In this document: in pieces, positions 1-12,015 of the stretch | How positions within the stretch are numbered: the stretch's first letter is position 1 | Layout: every line of letters begins with the position of its first letter | Assembly (NCBI GenBank): GCA_026770575.1 | Contig: MU657183.1 | Location: forward strand, 559,729-586,247 | Length of the DNA: 26,519 bases | From: Pelagophyceae sp. CCMP2097 | Taxonomy: Eukaryota > Sar > Pelagophyceae | Direction of reading: 5' to 3' | Notes under the pieces: generated by a model | What the model was told of the DNA's origin: nothing | What the model saw: only the letters and a program-made list of their open reading frames with translations | Databases searched by the model: none | Position numbers and translations under genes: made by a program

Positions 1-13
1 GCAAGGGCCCTTC

Positions 14-133
14 GGGTCCTTTGATTGAAGGATTACCAGGGGCAATTTTGTCTGCGAAGGGTCCTTTGATTGAAGGATTGCCAGGGGCAATTTGTCTGTC
101 CGTCCGTCTGTCCGTCCTTCCATCTGTCCGTCC
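14..133. repeat. 45-bp tandem duplication followed by a GTCC/GTCT microsatellite
   Basis: A unit beginning GGGTCCTTTGATTGAAGG occurs at 14 and again at 59, so the period is 45 bp, with one base change and a small indel. The second copy runs into a pyrimidine-rich tetranucleotide tract of GTCC and GTCT units at 94-133. No gene is visible here. It reads as simple repeat DNA. Confidence 0.8.
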
Positions 134-260
134 ACGGGTAAATCCGTGAGGTTCCGCCGTTGGGAGGAAATGGCGACGACTCAGCCAATTCAGCGATGGC
201 GGTTGATGCGATCAATAAATTGAGAGTGGAGGTCGAGAAGGAGCCTCATTGGAATCATCA

Positions 261-629
261 TAGAATAGAACTCAGATTAAGAACCGGCTAAGCGGGGAAA
301 AAATCAGAGGCCGGAATATGCCGTTAATAGCGGTTTTGACGCTGCCAGGGGACGCGCCTAGGTCCCCTCCTTCCACCCCCAAATCAAGGCGTCCGTGGAA
401 GACCTCGGAGAGAAATTTAGCATAGGCAGAGTCCGGACCGACCATCGGTTCCTAAAAAAACGCCGGTCAGATTAAGAACCGGGCCCCTGGAGCCGGATAA
501 TATCCCAATAAGGGATTTAATGGATTTTAATTGGGTCTTATAAATGCCTTATTGAGATATTGAACGTCTTTTGTCGATTTTTTCGTCGGTTCTTAATCTG
601 ACCTGGTTCTTAATGTGAGTTCTATTCTA
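261..629. mobile_element. MITE-like element with 27-bp terminal inverted repeats and TA flanks
   Basis: The left end 261-287 (starting TAGAATAGAACTCAGATTAA) and the reverse complement of 603-629 match at 25 of 27 positions. Both ends carry TA, which fits a TA target duplication as made by Tc1/mariner-type elements. A second, internal inverted repeat built from the same core (AGATTAAGAACCG) lies at 465-481 and 586-602, so the ends are nested. The 369-bp element encodes no transposase, so it would be non-autonomous. The structure is seen directly; the superfamily is inferred from the TA alone. Confidence 0.7.
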
Positions 630-635
630 GATCTA

Positions 636-675
636 GAAGAAGTTTGTGGTCACAGGTTCGAATCTGGTCGGCCGC
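636..675 (+). other. tRNA-like 3' half (B-box), possible SINE or tRNA remnant
   Basis: GGTTCGAATCT at 655-665 closely resembles a pol III B-box / tRNA T-arm, followed by a stretch like an acceptor strand. The T-stem has one mismatch. No matching 5' acceptor strand or anticodon arm lies at the right distance upstream, so this is not a whole tRNA gene. It sits just outside the MITE-like element. Confidence 0.25.
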
Positions 676-1376
676 AAAATTCAGCGATTAGTTAAATAAT
701 TTTAATTATTTACGTGGGCATAGCAATGAGATTTGTCTGTATTCTTCGCTGAAGTCGGGTCCTCCGTGTGCCTCCGGCGCGCTCTTGTAATAAGCGACAA
801 CTTAAGATTTTTCGAAAGAATATTTCAGTCATTATTTCAGTCAAAGGTCGAATTGTGAATTATTGTTTGAGTTCATTGAGAGCTCCAAAATATATTCAAT
901 CTTTTCGAACTTTTTGAACGGATTTTTTAAATGTCAAGAACCAAACACGTCGCCCAGGAGACCGGGGACAAGGCTTACGCGACGCGTGTCGTGGACGAGC
1001 AGGGCGTGGACGACCAGTGATAAGGGGAGCTCTAAAGATTTCCGTAGAAAGAGGAGTATACTTGTACCTGGCGGATGGGACGCGTCCGACGAAAACTCGG
1101 ACCTGGGGGGCGTGCGCGTGAGCCTCGCGCGAGTTCGCCGACCGGCCCCGGGATCTCATAGCCTCGTTATCCGAAGGTCGAGTGTATGTTCCACCAAGGC
1201 CAGGGGCGTGCACGTGCCCAAGACTGGCAGTTTCCTATGTCAAGGCACGTGACAAGGGCCACAAAGAGTCGCCCCGAGCTTCAAGAGGCCCAGGCGAGCG
1301 CAATCGGGAAAGATCGGCGCTTTTGACGTGTTTGAGCGGGTTTGAGAAACAGTAGAGAAAATCGGGGGTTTCAAAT
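676..1376. other. Stretch without a recognisable gene
   Basis: Open frames occur on both strands (863-1252 on plus, 896-1213 on minus), but neither gives a protein I recognise and both have the skewed Arg/Pro/Ser make-up of chance frames in GC-rich DNA. The left part is AT-richer than the rest of the window. I see no RNA gene or clear repeat here. Confidence 0.4.
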
Positions 1377-1609
1377 CTTACAGCAGTTCCGACTTTAAAT
1401 CCGAAAGTCCAAAAGCAAAAGCAACGTCCAATAGCAAAAGCAAGTCTGGGACGCGGCGAGCGCGCTCCGTGACGTTCGCGCCCGCCGGCGAGCTCACGCC
1501 CACGTCCGCGGCGCTCGCCCGCGGCGCTCGCCGGGCGCTCGCTTGCTTTTGGACGTTGCTTTTGCTTTTGGACTTTCGGATTTAAAGCTTAAGTCGGAAC
1601 TGCTGTAAG
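1377..1609. mobile_element. Foldback element with about 65-bp inverted arms
   Basis: The arm 1377-1445 begins CTTACAGCAGTTCCGACTT. The reverse complement of 1541-1609 begins with the same bases and stays nearly identical across the arm, apart from a 5-base insertion (AAGCT) and small differences near the loop. The loop of about 95 bp is very GC-rich and contains GCGCTCGCC direct repeats. No coding capacity is evident. It would fold into a long hairpin; a foldback transposon or palindromic MITE is the simplest reading. I see no clear target-site duplication. Confidence 0.65.
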
Positions 1610-1820
1610 ACGAATTGCGAAAAAATGCGGTTAACTGCTTGTTTAATGCAAGAAAGTTGATCATTTTATGCAAGAAAATTGTACTTACGACCACAAACTA
1701 AATATTTTGCAAACGGCGAGGCTGACAGCAGCTGGTCCTCGTGCGGTCGGATCGACGGGTACAAATCGCCTCTGAGTCGAACCCCGGTCTCGCGGCGGAG
1801 CGCCCGCCCCTAACGCGAAG

Positions 1821-3252
1821 ATGCTGGCGGCGGTGTTGCTGGCGCTGAGCGTGGCGGGCGCGCGCGCGGGGATCACGAAGGATCTTTTGAAAGGCAATTC
1901 GATCTGCCAGGACTCGTCAAGCTGGTCCGCGGCGGGCGAGCCTAACAAGGGCTGCGCATGGGTGCGTCCCTTTCGCGGGGCTTCATAGCGACGGGCGCGG
2001 AACGGACCTTGCGCAGGTTGCCGGATCTAAGGAACGCTGCGCCCAAGTCGACGACGCCGACGTATCCGCCGTGAGCCCCCTCCTCACAGAGCGGCCCGCG
2101 GCGAGCGGAGGCCTTAGGCAACCGCGTGCGCGCAAACGTGCAGGTCTTGCGGCGTGGCGGCGGCGGTGCCGATAGCGCCGCCGACGGCACCGCCAAAGCC
2201 GGCGGCGCCGAGTGCGTCTCCGACGGCGCCGCCAAAGCCGACGTCGGCATACGGCGACAAGCAGTTCCGACGCCCGACGCCCAAGCCCACGTCGTCGAGG
2301 TCGTCGCGCGACCCGGCGACGCCCTCGCCGTCGGCAAAACCCGAAATCGAGGCTGACGTCATCAAAGGGGTGGTTCACTCGTCGACGCTGGCGCCCGTGG
2401 CGGCGCCATCGTTGACCCCGGTGGCGGCGCCGTCTGCGAAGCCGACGTTGGCCCCGGTGGCGGCGCCGGCCCCGAGGCCGACGAGGGCGCCCGTGGCGGC
2501 GGCGGTGCCGGCACCGTCTCCGGAACCGACGCTGGCCGACGACTGCGTCGATTCGACGTCGTGGTCCCGCGCGGGCAAGCCGAGCAGGAACTGCGAATGG
2601 GTGAGTCCATCCTCCTCCTATTTTGGGCGGGACGTAATCTGAGCCAGGATGGTAGCCCTTTGCAATACAAGCGTAATCTAGGTCCAAATCTGGGTCTCCG
2701 TGCGCTGCTCAAAGGCCGACGACACGGGCGCGCTGGCCGTGAGTCCTACTTGCATGTGCAAAGGGCCTCGTCGACTCTCGTCTTCGAAAAAGAGCCTTTT
2801 CGACTCTCATCTTTGTCACCGGGCCTTTTCGCTTGTAGCAACACGAATGCGCGAAAGCGTGCACGACTTGCGACGGCCCGCTGAAGCACGGGAACATTGT
2901 CAACGGTCCGACGTCCGTGCCGACGTCTGAACCGACGCTGTCTATGCCGACGCCGGCGCCGACTTCTGAACCGACACCGGCGCCGACGTCTGGACCGACG
3001 CCGACTTCTGAACCCACGCCTGACAACAAGGAAGCGCGGGACGCGGCCATGTTCGCCCCGACGCCGCCCCCGACTGTGTGCGTCGACGACCGGCGGTTCA
3101 TGAGGGCCGGCGAGGCTTATACGACCAACGGCCGCGAGTGGCGGGCGTATGGGTGCGATTGGGTTGGCAAGAACACTGCCAAGAGGTGCGCCGAAGTCGG
3201 CCCAAACGGCCTCAAAGCGGCAGAGGTCTGCTGCGCCTGCAAGTCCAAGTAA
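1821..3252 (+). CDS. Secreted protein with three six-cysteine modules and Pro-rich linkers
   Basis: Five exons, all joined in phase 0: 1821-1961, 2017-2070, 2118-2600, 2682-2738, 2839-3252, giving 382 residues. It opens with a signal peptide (MLAAVLLALSVAGARAG). Three modules share the pattern Cys-x-Asp, a Ser-Trp or Phe then Ala-Gly, Cys-x-Trp-Val, Arg-Cys, then three closely spaced Cys (for example CAQTCRSC, CAKACTTC, VCCACKSK). This spacing resembles ShK-type domains, which occur in many secreted proteins; that assignment is inference. Linkers are Ala/Pro/Val repeats (APVAAP) after module 1 and Thr/Pro/Ser repeats (PTSEPTP) after module 2, suggesting a glycosylated extracellular or cell-wall protein. 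Modules 1 and 2 are each cut by introns at the same two places; module 3 is intronless. The gene lies tail-to-tail with TTLL1. Function is unknown. Confidence 0.8.
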
Positions 3253-3809
3253 GGCACGCCCCAGAAAGGCGCTGCGGAGCAGCCGCAGACGCACTGAAAA
3301 GGCAGCCGACGAGGACTTTCGACGACCCAAGGCAGCCGACGAGGACTTTCGACGACCCAAGGCCCGCCCGGACCCCGTGCCGGCGGGCCCTCGAGCGGCG
3401 CTCACCCCCTTCCCCAGTGACCACGCATCACCTCCCCGGCGTCGCCGCGCGACGCGTTGACGTAAAAGACCCTTTGTATTGCCCCTCATACGTTTCCTGC
3501 GTTGCCCCCCCGCACTTGATCGAACGGCGCTCTTCGGATCCCCGCCCTCGATCAAAAGGCACCCTTCGGACTCCCGTCCTCGCGGCTCGAGGCGCCGACT
3601 CGCACGGGGACCGCCCGTGACCGCCTCACACAAGGACATTGATTAGTGGCACAGAGCAGTCTATGACAGCATCGGGCCGCGACTCGGATGGCCGGCCTCC
3701 CACAAGCGCGGCGCGCGGCGCCCGTCGTCGACGTGGCCAGGTCGCGGGCCTTCGAGGCCGCCGCCGCGCGAGCAGCCGAGGGGCCTGCGCCGCAGCGCCT
3801 CAAAGGGCC
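3253..3809. other. Intergenic stretch between convergent genes, with a perfect 30-bp duplication
   Basis: This separates the 3' ends of the Cys-module gene and TTLL1. It contains two perfect consecutive copies of a 30-bp unit (GGCAGCCGACGAGGACTTTC and ten further bases) at 3301-3330 and 3331-3360. I find no convincing coding sequence in the rest. Confidence 0.6.
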
Positions 3810-5808
<1,999 letters not shown>

Positions 5809-8800
5809 ATGACGCACCGCTACGTGCGCACGGTGCAGCCGGCGTCGGCGGTGACGCACTGTCTAGTGGCGTCGCTGGCGCGCGGCGCCCAGCACCTCGT
5901 GGTGTGCCGCGGGCGTAGTCTGAGCGTCTACTCTGTAAGAGCCCACGGCCAAATCGACCATCTCCACACGACTTCGATCAACGGCAACGTCGCCGCGCTG
6001 CAATTATTCAGGCCCAAGCGCGCCGGCGGCGAGCGGATGGACGACGGCGACGACTTGTTTGGGGCGAGCGCGCCGGCGAAGGATCAACTTTTCGTGCTCA
6101 CGGACCACCGGGCCTACTGCGTCGTCGAGTTCGACGCCGGCTCCAACGCGTTCCAGACGGTCACGAATGGCGACCTGACGGACCACGTGGGGGCGATGTG
6201 CGATGGCGAGGCCGAATTCCTCTGCTGCGCCGACCCGAGAGCCCGACTCGTCGGCGCCACAGTGCGCCACGCCGCAATGCCGCAACACGGATGGTGGCAG
6301 GCCCGGGTGGCGCGGCACGCGCGTCGTCGTAGGTGTACGACGGTGTCTTCAAGGCCTTGCCCGTCGACGCGCGGTCCGGCCGCATGCGCCCGGAGCACGT
6401 CTGGACGGCGCGCCTGGCGGAGATGGAAGTCCTGGACCTCGCCTTTCTGGACGCCACGAACCCGACGTTGGTCGTTTTGCATCAGGACGACGCGGGTGCG
6501 CTCAGGAATCGCACGCACACGCCATTGACCGCCTTTGCGTCTAGGCCAGCGGCACGCGACGACGTACCGCGTGGACCTGGCGGCGCGCGAGCTGCACGCG
6601 GGGCCGTGGACGTTGGCGGATTTGGACAAGAAGTGCAACGCGTTGGTGACGACGCCCACCGGCGGCCTCTTTGCCTTTGGCGAGCGCGAAATCGCGTACT
6701 TTGACGGCGACGAGTCGCACGCCAAGTCGTTCAAGCGCGCCGCCGTGGCGGTGCGCGCCTTGGGAGATGTGCTTTGGGACGTGCGACGGACGCGGCCGGA
6801 GAGGGACTAATTGCTCTCGACTGAGGGCCTCGCGGTTGCGTGGCAGCCTCACGCCTGCGTGTAGGCGGGCACGAAGATTGTGGCCACGGCGGCGCTCGAC
6901 GCGCGGCGGGACCGTTGGTGAGGCATCGTTGGACATTTTGGACAGCTCTGAGGCCCTTCCTTTTGACACACACGCATGCGGCGGCCAAAGGACTCGAAAG
7001 GCACCCCGAGACGCGTCTGGACGTCGCCGGGGCGGTCCAAGTCGCAAGCGACCCCGAGTAAGCAAGCAACCAGGCTCGTGGCCGACTCGCGAGGGCGCAT
7101 CCTCTGCGCAATGCTCGACCGAGGCACTTCGATGCCCGTGCTCAAGCTCGTCGGCACCGCGGGCACCGAGCCCGCAGCCCTCGCGTTCCTCGGTGCGTGG
7201 TTTCATGACGATACAGTCGGCCGTCGTCGGCCGCCGCGGCAAGAAGGACGCTTTCCATCACTCTTCGCCGTAGGCGGCCACTACGCCTTTGTCGGGTCCG
7301 GGCTCGGCGACTCGTCGATCATCAAGCTGAGCGACGGCGAGTGGCTGCGTCGGGGCGCTTTGGAGCGTCGCTCATTGTGGCAGCCTCGTTCAAAAACAGG
7401 CACGATAGGCACTTTTAGCGACACGGCCGAGTCGAGCCGGAAGCTCGTGCCGCCGGCGCACCTCGGGCCGCTGATTGACCTCTGCGTCGTCGAGCCCAAC
7501 GACGCGCGGGGCCCCAAAGCGGCGTCCGTTCCAGTTGGCAACGACGGGCAAGACCGTCGTCCCCGCCCGGGAAAGACCGTCGTCCGCGAGAGGAGGCGTG
7601 GACCTCCTTTCAACCGTATCGCCCTAGGCCAGGGCCGCGTCGTGGCCGTGTGCGGTTTCAAAGGCAAGGGATCGGTCCGCGTCGTCCGCGACGGCCTCGG
7701 CGTCGTCCCCGCGTTCCAAAGTCCTTTGCCCGGCGGCGCCGTCGTCCGGGCGCTCTGGACGTGCGCTCTGGACGACGGCGGAGCGGACGTGCTCGTGATT
7801 CTGGCGCACTCTCGAAGTACGTCTGCCGCCGTAGTGTCGAGAAGCAGAGGCGCGCCAAACGCGTTTTCGCACGTTTCGCTGCCCGAGGCTCACGTGCGGA
7901 CGCTCCACGCGGCCTTCTTCCGAAACGCTCGGGGGGTGACCATGGTGCGCCTCACGTGCGACGGCGCAAAGGCCTTCCGCGTCGAAACGGACGGCGATGA
8001 GACGTTCATCTCCGGCCCGATAGCAGAGTGGCGGCCCAGGGCCGGCCGCTGCACCCTCGCAAAGTCAAACGCGGGGACGCTCGTCGTGCGTCACTTTTTG
8101 GGGGCCTGTTCCCAGGTCGAAACGTTCGCACTGCCCGTCCAACGTAGGTCGCGACGACTTGCAAGACCGTTTACAGCCTCGACTCTTCTTTAAACGTCAC
8201 GGGCGCCGTCGACCGCGCCAACGACGTGGCCGCTTTAGCTATTTCGGCTGACCACGTTGCCATTGCAGAGTGGGAGTCTACGACCGTGTCCGTCGTCGAC
8301 GTTGCGAATCTGCGAAGCGTCCGGTGCACGTGCGACGCGTCCACCGCGGCGGCGGCGTCGGCGGCGCCGCGCGACGTGGCGTTTGCGAGCGAGGGCCACA
8401 TCGTCGTCGCTTTAGCGGACGGCCTTGTGGTGGTGTTTGCGTCTGGTTCGAATTCCGGTTCGAATTCCGGTTCGAATTCCGGTTCGAATTCCGGTTCCAA
8501 CGGCCCGCCGCAGTGCGTGGCGAAGCGCGCCGTCTCGCTGGGCACGCGGCCGCCGAAGTTTGCGGTTGTTGGTGGTGACGGTGACATTTTAGCAGTTGCT
8601 GATCGCGCGTGCCTCGTCTCGGTGCGCGCGGCTGCCGGCACGCCTCCAAACGTCGAATGCCGGTCCGTGCACATGGATGACTACGGCGTCGCCGTCAAGG
8701 AAGAAGAGCCCAGGGGCCGGCCGTCGGACGACGCCGACGACTTCTGGGGGTCCAGTTGCGTGGCGGCCGTATCTTGTGCGTCGCGCGCAGCGGCGCGCAG

Positions 8801-10241
8801 GCTCATCCTCGCGGCGGGCGGCAGGCTGCTCCTCTGCGACGTCGACGGCGACCGGCGCCTGCGCGCGCGCGAGGTGCCGCTGGGCGAACAGCCACGATGC
8901 GTTTGTCGGTACCCGCGTCTGGATCAGGCGATTTTTGAGGGCCTTTGACTGTCGGACCCTTGAAATTGGCCACCCCCGTAGGCCATCACGCCGCATCGCG
9001 GCTCTTCGCCGTGGGCATCTCGCCGGACTTTGACTCTGAGCCCGAGCCCGATCGGTTGGGGCGCGTTTCGGGCGGATGCGTGCGGTTCCTGCGGGACGCG
9101 GAGCCGTTCGATGACGTATTTTCATACAACCTCGCCTCGTTCGAACAGCCGCAATGCATCGCAACCATGCCACTGCATGAAGCTACACCGGCGGCCGACT
9201 TCATCGTCGTCGGGACGGCAGTGGCAAGCGCCCAAGAGTTTGAACCCCAGGCCGGGCGTTTGCTCATCTTTAAAGCCGAGCCGCGCGTGGAACTTGTCAC
9301 GTCCGTCGAGCTCAAGGGCGCCGCGTACGACGTCGCTTCGCTGGACACTGGGGGTTCGCAAGGTTTGGTGGTTTGCGTGAACAACGCGGTCTCTGTTTAC
9401 GGCTGGCAGGACGGCGACCAACCTTCGTTGCAACTGTTAGCTACGAATGACGGCATGATCGTCGCCTTAAAAGTCCGAACTTTTGGCAGCACTTTGGCAG
9501 TCGGCGACCTCATGCGGAGCGTGTCTCTGCTGAAGTACGATTCCGCCAAGCGGGAGATCAGTGAAGTCGGTCGGGATTACAATTCTCATTGGACTCTGAC
9601 GCTGGAGCTCGTCGATTCCGGCGAGAGCGTCGTCTTGGCAGAGGCTTCGAAGAACCTCGTCGCTTTACGAAAACGAACGGACAGCGGGGGCAACGACGCA
9701 GGGTGCTTGGAGACGGTCGGGGAGATGCACGTGGGAGAAACCGTGAACCGCTTCTTCCGCGGGTCCTTAGCGACCCGAGACGACCGCCACCAGACTTTGG
9801 CGCAAGCGGCGGCGCCCGACCCTTTGATATTTGGGTGCGTCTCTGGCATGCTGGGATGCATTTTGGCCATCGAAGAATCAAAAGTCGCGTGGCTGCGAGC
9901 GTTGGCCGACGCCATGGTCTCCACGATGCCGCCGGGGCACTTTTTTGGCGGGCTGGATTACCGGAAATGGCGCGCCTTCAAAAACGGGCGGAAGACGTCC
10001 CAAGACATGTTCGGCTTTATCGACGGCGATCTGGTGGAACAGTTCCTCGACTTGCCGCCGGTACGTTCCCTTTGCCCCGCTCATACCCGGCGCCCACCCT
10101 GCCCCGCAGGCGACGCAGCGGCGGGTCGTCAACGCTGCCAACGACTCGGCCCTCGACGCTTCGACGCCAGACGCCATACACGCCCCCTTCTCCGTCGACG
10201 CAGTTTGCCGCGACCTCGAGGAACTCCGGCACATGCACTAG
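5809..10241 (+). CDS. DDB1: DNA damage-binding protein 1, CUL4 ubiquitin-ligase adaptor
   Basis: Nine exons keep frame throughout: 5809-6261, 6333-6495, 6545-6750, 6865-6917, 7074-7192, 7274-8085, 8166-8904, 8982-10060, 10110-10241, giving 1251 residues (animal DDB1 is about 1140). Family features in order: the propeller-A start (MTHRYVRTVQP, LQLFRPK), VYDGVFKALP, FVGSGLGDSSIIKL, LGPLIDLCVV, GSVRVVRDGLGV, then the CPSF_A-type C-terminal region with GDLMRSVSLLKYD, FGFIDGDLVEQFLD and the short C-terminal helix ending LEELRHMH. DDB1 is a three-propeller scaffold that joins CUL4 to WD40-type substrate receptors and takes part in UV-lesion recognition in the nucleus. The ATG at 5809 fits the family start better than upstream frames. 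Oddities: a Gly-Ser-Asn-Ser repeat, an acidic insert (VKEEEPRGRPSDDADDFWG), and about 40 extra residues around 7330-7630 where an intron may have been missed. Confidence 0.92.
8445..8498 (+). repeat. 12-bp minisatellite inside the DDB1 coding region
   Basis: GGTTCGAATTCC is repeated four and a half times without a mismatch, apart from the last half unit (GGTTCC). In the DDB1 frame it encodes Gly-Ser-Asn-Ser repeats. The unit length is a multiple of three, so copy-number change would not break the frame. It probably forms a flexible surface loop. Confidence 0.9.
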
Positions 10242-10471
10242 CCGACGCGCCCGCGGGGCTTTGATAAACACAATCAGACCCGAGTACGACCCCGTCGGGA
10301 CACACCCTTTTCAAACCCGAAGACACATGCGACCGCAGGATGCCCCCTCGCACGAGGCGACTCCAACCTCGACGCGACTTCTCCGCGGGCCTGCATCCGG
10401 CCCTCTGAGCTCCACACTTCTGACTGTAGCTGCAGTAGCATGATCTGGTTATGAAGCCTGCCGATGCCCCA

Positions 10472-11376
10472 TCACGTGCACTCGTGGCCGAAACCTTTGG
10501 GATCTGGAAGCAGTTCCCAGGTTACATACAATTGTAGCGAGTGTAGTCCTGGTTCGTGCCGGCTTGTGGTGCTCGCCGTCACGACGCGCTCGCCGTCGGG
10601 TGAGAACGCGGAGCGTTCGACAGTTTTATTCTTCTTGTCGAGCTTCAGCAGCATCGCACCCGTCTTGGCGTCCCAGAGCCGCGCCGTCCCGTCGTCGTTC
10701 TTCGTCACGACGTGCTGGCCCTCGGGCGAGAACGCGCAGTATCCGAGCCTGGCGTGGCCTTCGAGCGTCGTCTGCAGCGCGTCCATCACGGCGTCCCAGA
10801 GGGCTCTGGGACGCTGCGACGGGCGCGCTGCAGACGACGCGGCGTCCCAGAGCCGAGCCGTGTTGTCGCGGCTCGCCGTCACAATGCGAGAACGCGCAAC
10901 TCACGACAGCTTCGATGTGCCGCCGGAAAGTCGTCTGCAGCGCCCCCGTCGCGGCGTCCCAGAGGCGCGCCGTCTTGTCCCAGCTCGCCGTCACGATGCG
11001 CTCGCCGTTGGGCGAGAACGCGCAGCATACGACGAAGCCGGTGTGCCCCTCGAGCGTCGTCTGCAGCGCGCCCGTCGCGGCGTTCCAGAGGCGCGCCGTC
11101 GCGTCGTAGCTCCCCGTCAGGATGCGCTCGCCGTTGGGCGAGAACACGCAGCTCGTGACGCCGCTGTTGTGTCCCTTGAGCGTCATGAGGGGCGCGCCCG
11201 TCGCGGCGTCTCAGAGGCGCGCCGTCTTGTCGCGACTCGTCGTCACGACGCGCTGGCTGTCGGGCGAGAACGCGCAGCATATGACGTCGCCGATGTGGCC
11301 TTCGAGCGTCACCGTCTCGCGAGGCGTTGACGAGTATGTCCTCGCCAGACCCCCCCGAGGAGTTGCTGGTGCCCAT
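10472..11376 (-). pseudogene. Decayed F-box-like/WD40 paralogue (copy 2)
   Basis: Five to six WD40 repeats of the type CAFSPNGERIVTASWDKTARL are readable, ending in a non-homologous tail (GFGHECT, then stop). Several lesions are visible against its own repeats and the intact paralogue at 18330-19043. The N-terminal leader (MGTSNSSGGSGED) runs straight into the first repeat, out of frame, with the helical domain missing. A WD Trp codon is TGA at 11213-11211. About 14 nt are missing near 10888, shifting frame. A palindromic insertion lies at 10766-10839. The neighbouring copy at 11438-11786 lies on the same strand. Unless heavily spliced or misassembled, this is not an intact gene. It is tail-to-tail with DDB1. 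Confidence 0.75.
10766..10839. repeat. 36-bp near-perfect palindrome within a WD40 repeat
   Basis: Arm 10766-10801 (starting CGTCGTCTGCAGCGCGTCC) and the reverse complement of 10804-10839 match at 32 of 36 positions, with a 2-bp spacer. Both arms are versions of the same WD40-repeat boundary (Leu-Trp-Asp-Ala through Leu-Gln-Thr-Thr), so one repeat segment has been copied in inverted orientation beside itself. Confidence 0.85.
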
Positions 11377-11437
11377 GGAGTGAGACGCCGCTGCCTTCCC
11401 GAGCCCACACTTCACTGTAGCATGAAGCCTGCAAATT

Positions 11438-11786
11438 TTAGAGAGCGACATTCCAGAGCCGCGCCGTCCTGTCGCTGCTTGCCGTCACGACGCACATTTT
11501 TCAGACCTCTGCGAGAGAACGCGCAGCATTCGACGCCGGTGTGCCCCTTGAGGATTGCCGTGCCCTTCAAAATTCGGCCCTTCCACCGGTCCTCCAAGAT
11601 GAGCTTGCGCACGGCCGGCGCCACGGCGCGCGCATTTTCAGCGACGTGCTTCGTCACACAGAGCGCGTTCGGTGAAGCCGCCAGCCGCAGGATGGGCGCG
11701 AGCAGGTCGCTCAGCTCAAACACCTCGAGGGCCGGCGCGGCACCGGCGGGTCGCGCCCCGCCGTCTCGCGAGGCGTCGATGCTCAT
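11438..11786 (-). pseudogene. Truncated F-box-like/WD40 paralogue (copy 1)
   Basis: From the ATG at 11786 the frame gives a leader (MSIDASRDGG), then a helical domain (APALEVFELSDLLAPILRLA, on to AVRKLILEDR), then one WD40 start (ILKGHTGVECCAFS). The domain closely parallels the intact paralogue at 18330. After CAFS the frame is lost between about 11490 and 11518; in the shifted frame the expected repeat end follows (VVTASSDRTARLWNVAL, then stop at 11440-11438). Only one of four repeats remains. The unshifted frame would run to 11412 and give a 124-residue protein. The 229 bp upstream are shared with the divergent bisphosphate nucleotidase gene. Confidence 0.7.
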
Positions 11787-12015
11787 GTCCTCACCAGAGC
11801 TCCAGCAGTCGCGGGTGCCCAGGGAGTGAGGGGGGCGCCCCGCAAGCTGGAGGGCGCGAGCTCGTCTGAGCTCATGAGCCTCGGAGCCTCCCGAGTCGTC
11901 GCGATCGATTGCAAACTTGTTTTTAGCGAGGATCGCTCGCCAAAAAACAAAATACGTACGCACTGGCACGCGCAAGGATTCGAAAGGATCGTGACCCGAT
12001 CGTCGGCTGAAGCGC

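Noticed and set aside
863..1252. Overlapping 129- and 105-residue open frames on opposite strands
   Set aside because: No family motif, no signal peptide, compositional bias of chance frames in GC-rich DNA, and no intron structure like the real genes.
2362..2712. Long Arg/Ser- and Pro-rich frames antisense to the secreted Cys-module gene
   Set aside because: They mirror the Ala/Pro repeat coding of the plus strand and cross its introns without sense.
7055..7073. A 16-nt GTAAGC...CAG intron in DDB1
   Set aside because: The sequence mimics a tiny intron, but the correct join is from 6917 to 7074: it gives DRWLVADSRGR in phase, and the mimic lies inside that longer intron.
8171..8674. Glu-Phe-Glu-Pro repeat protein on the minus strand
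   Set aside because: It is the antisense reading of the 12-bp satellite in DDB1; DDB1 homology on the plus strand is decisive.
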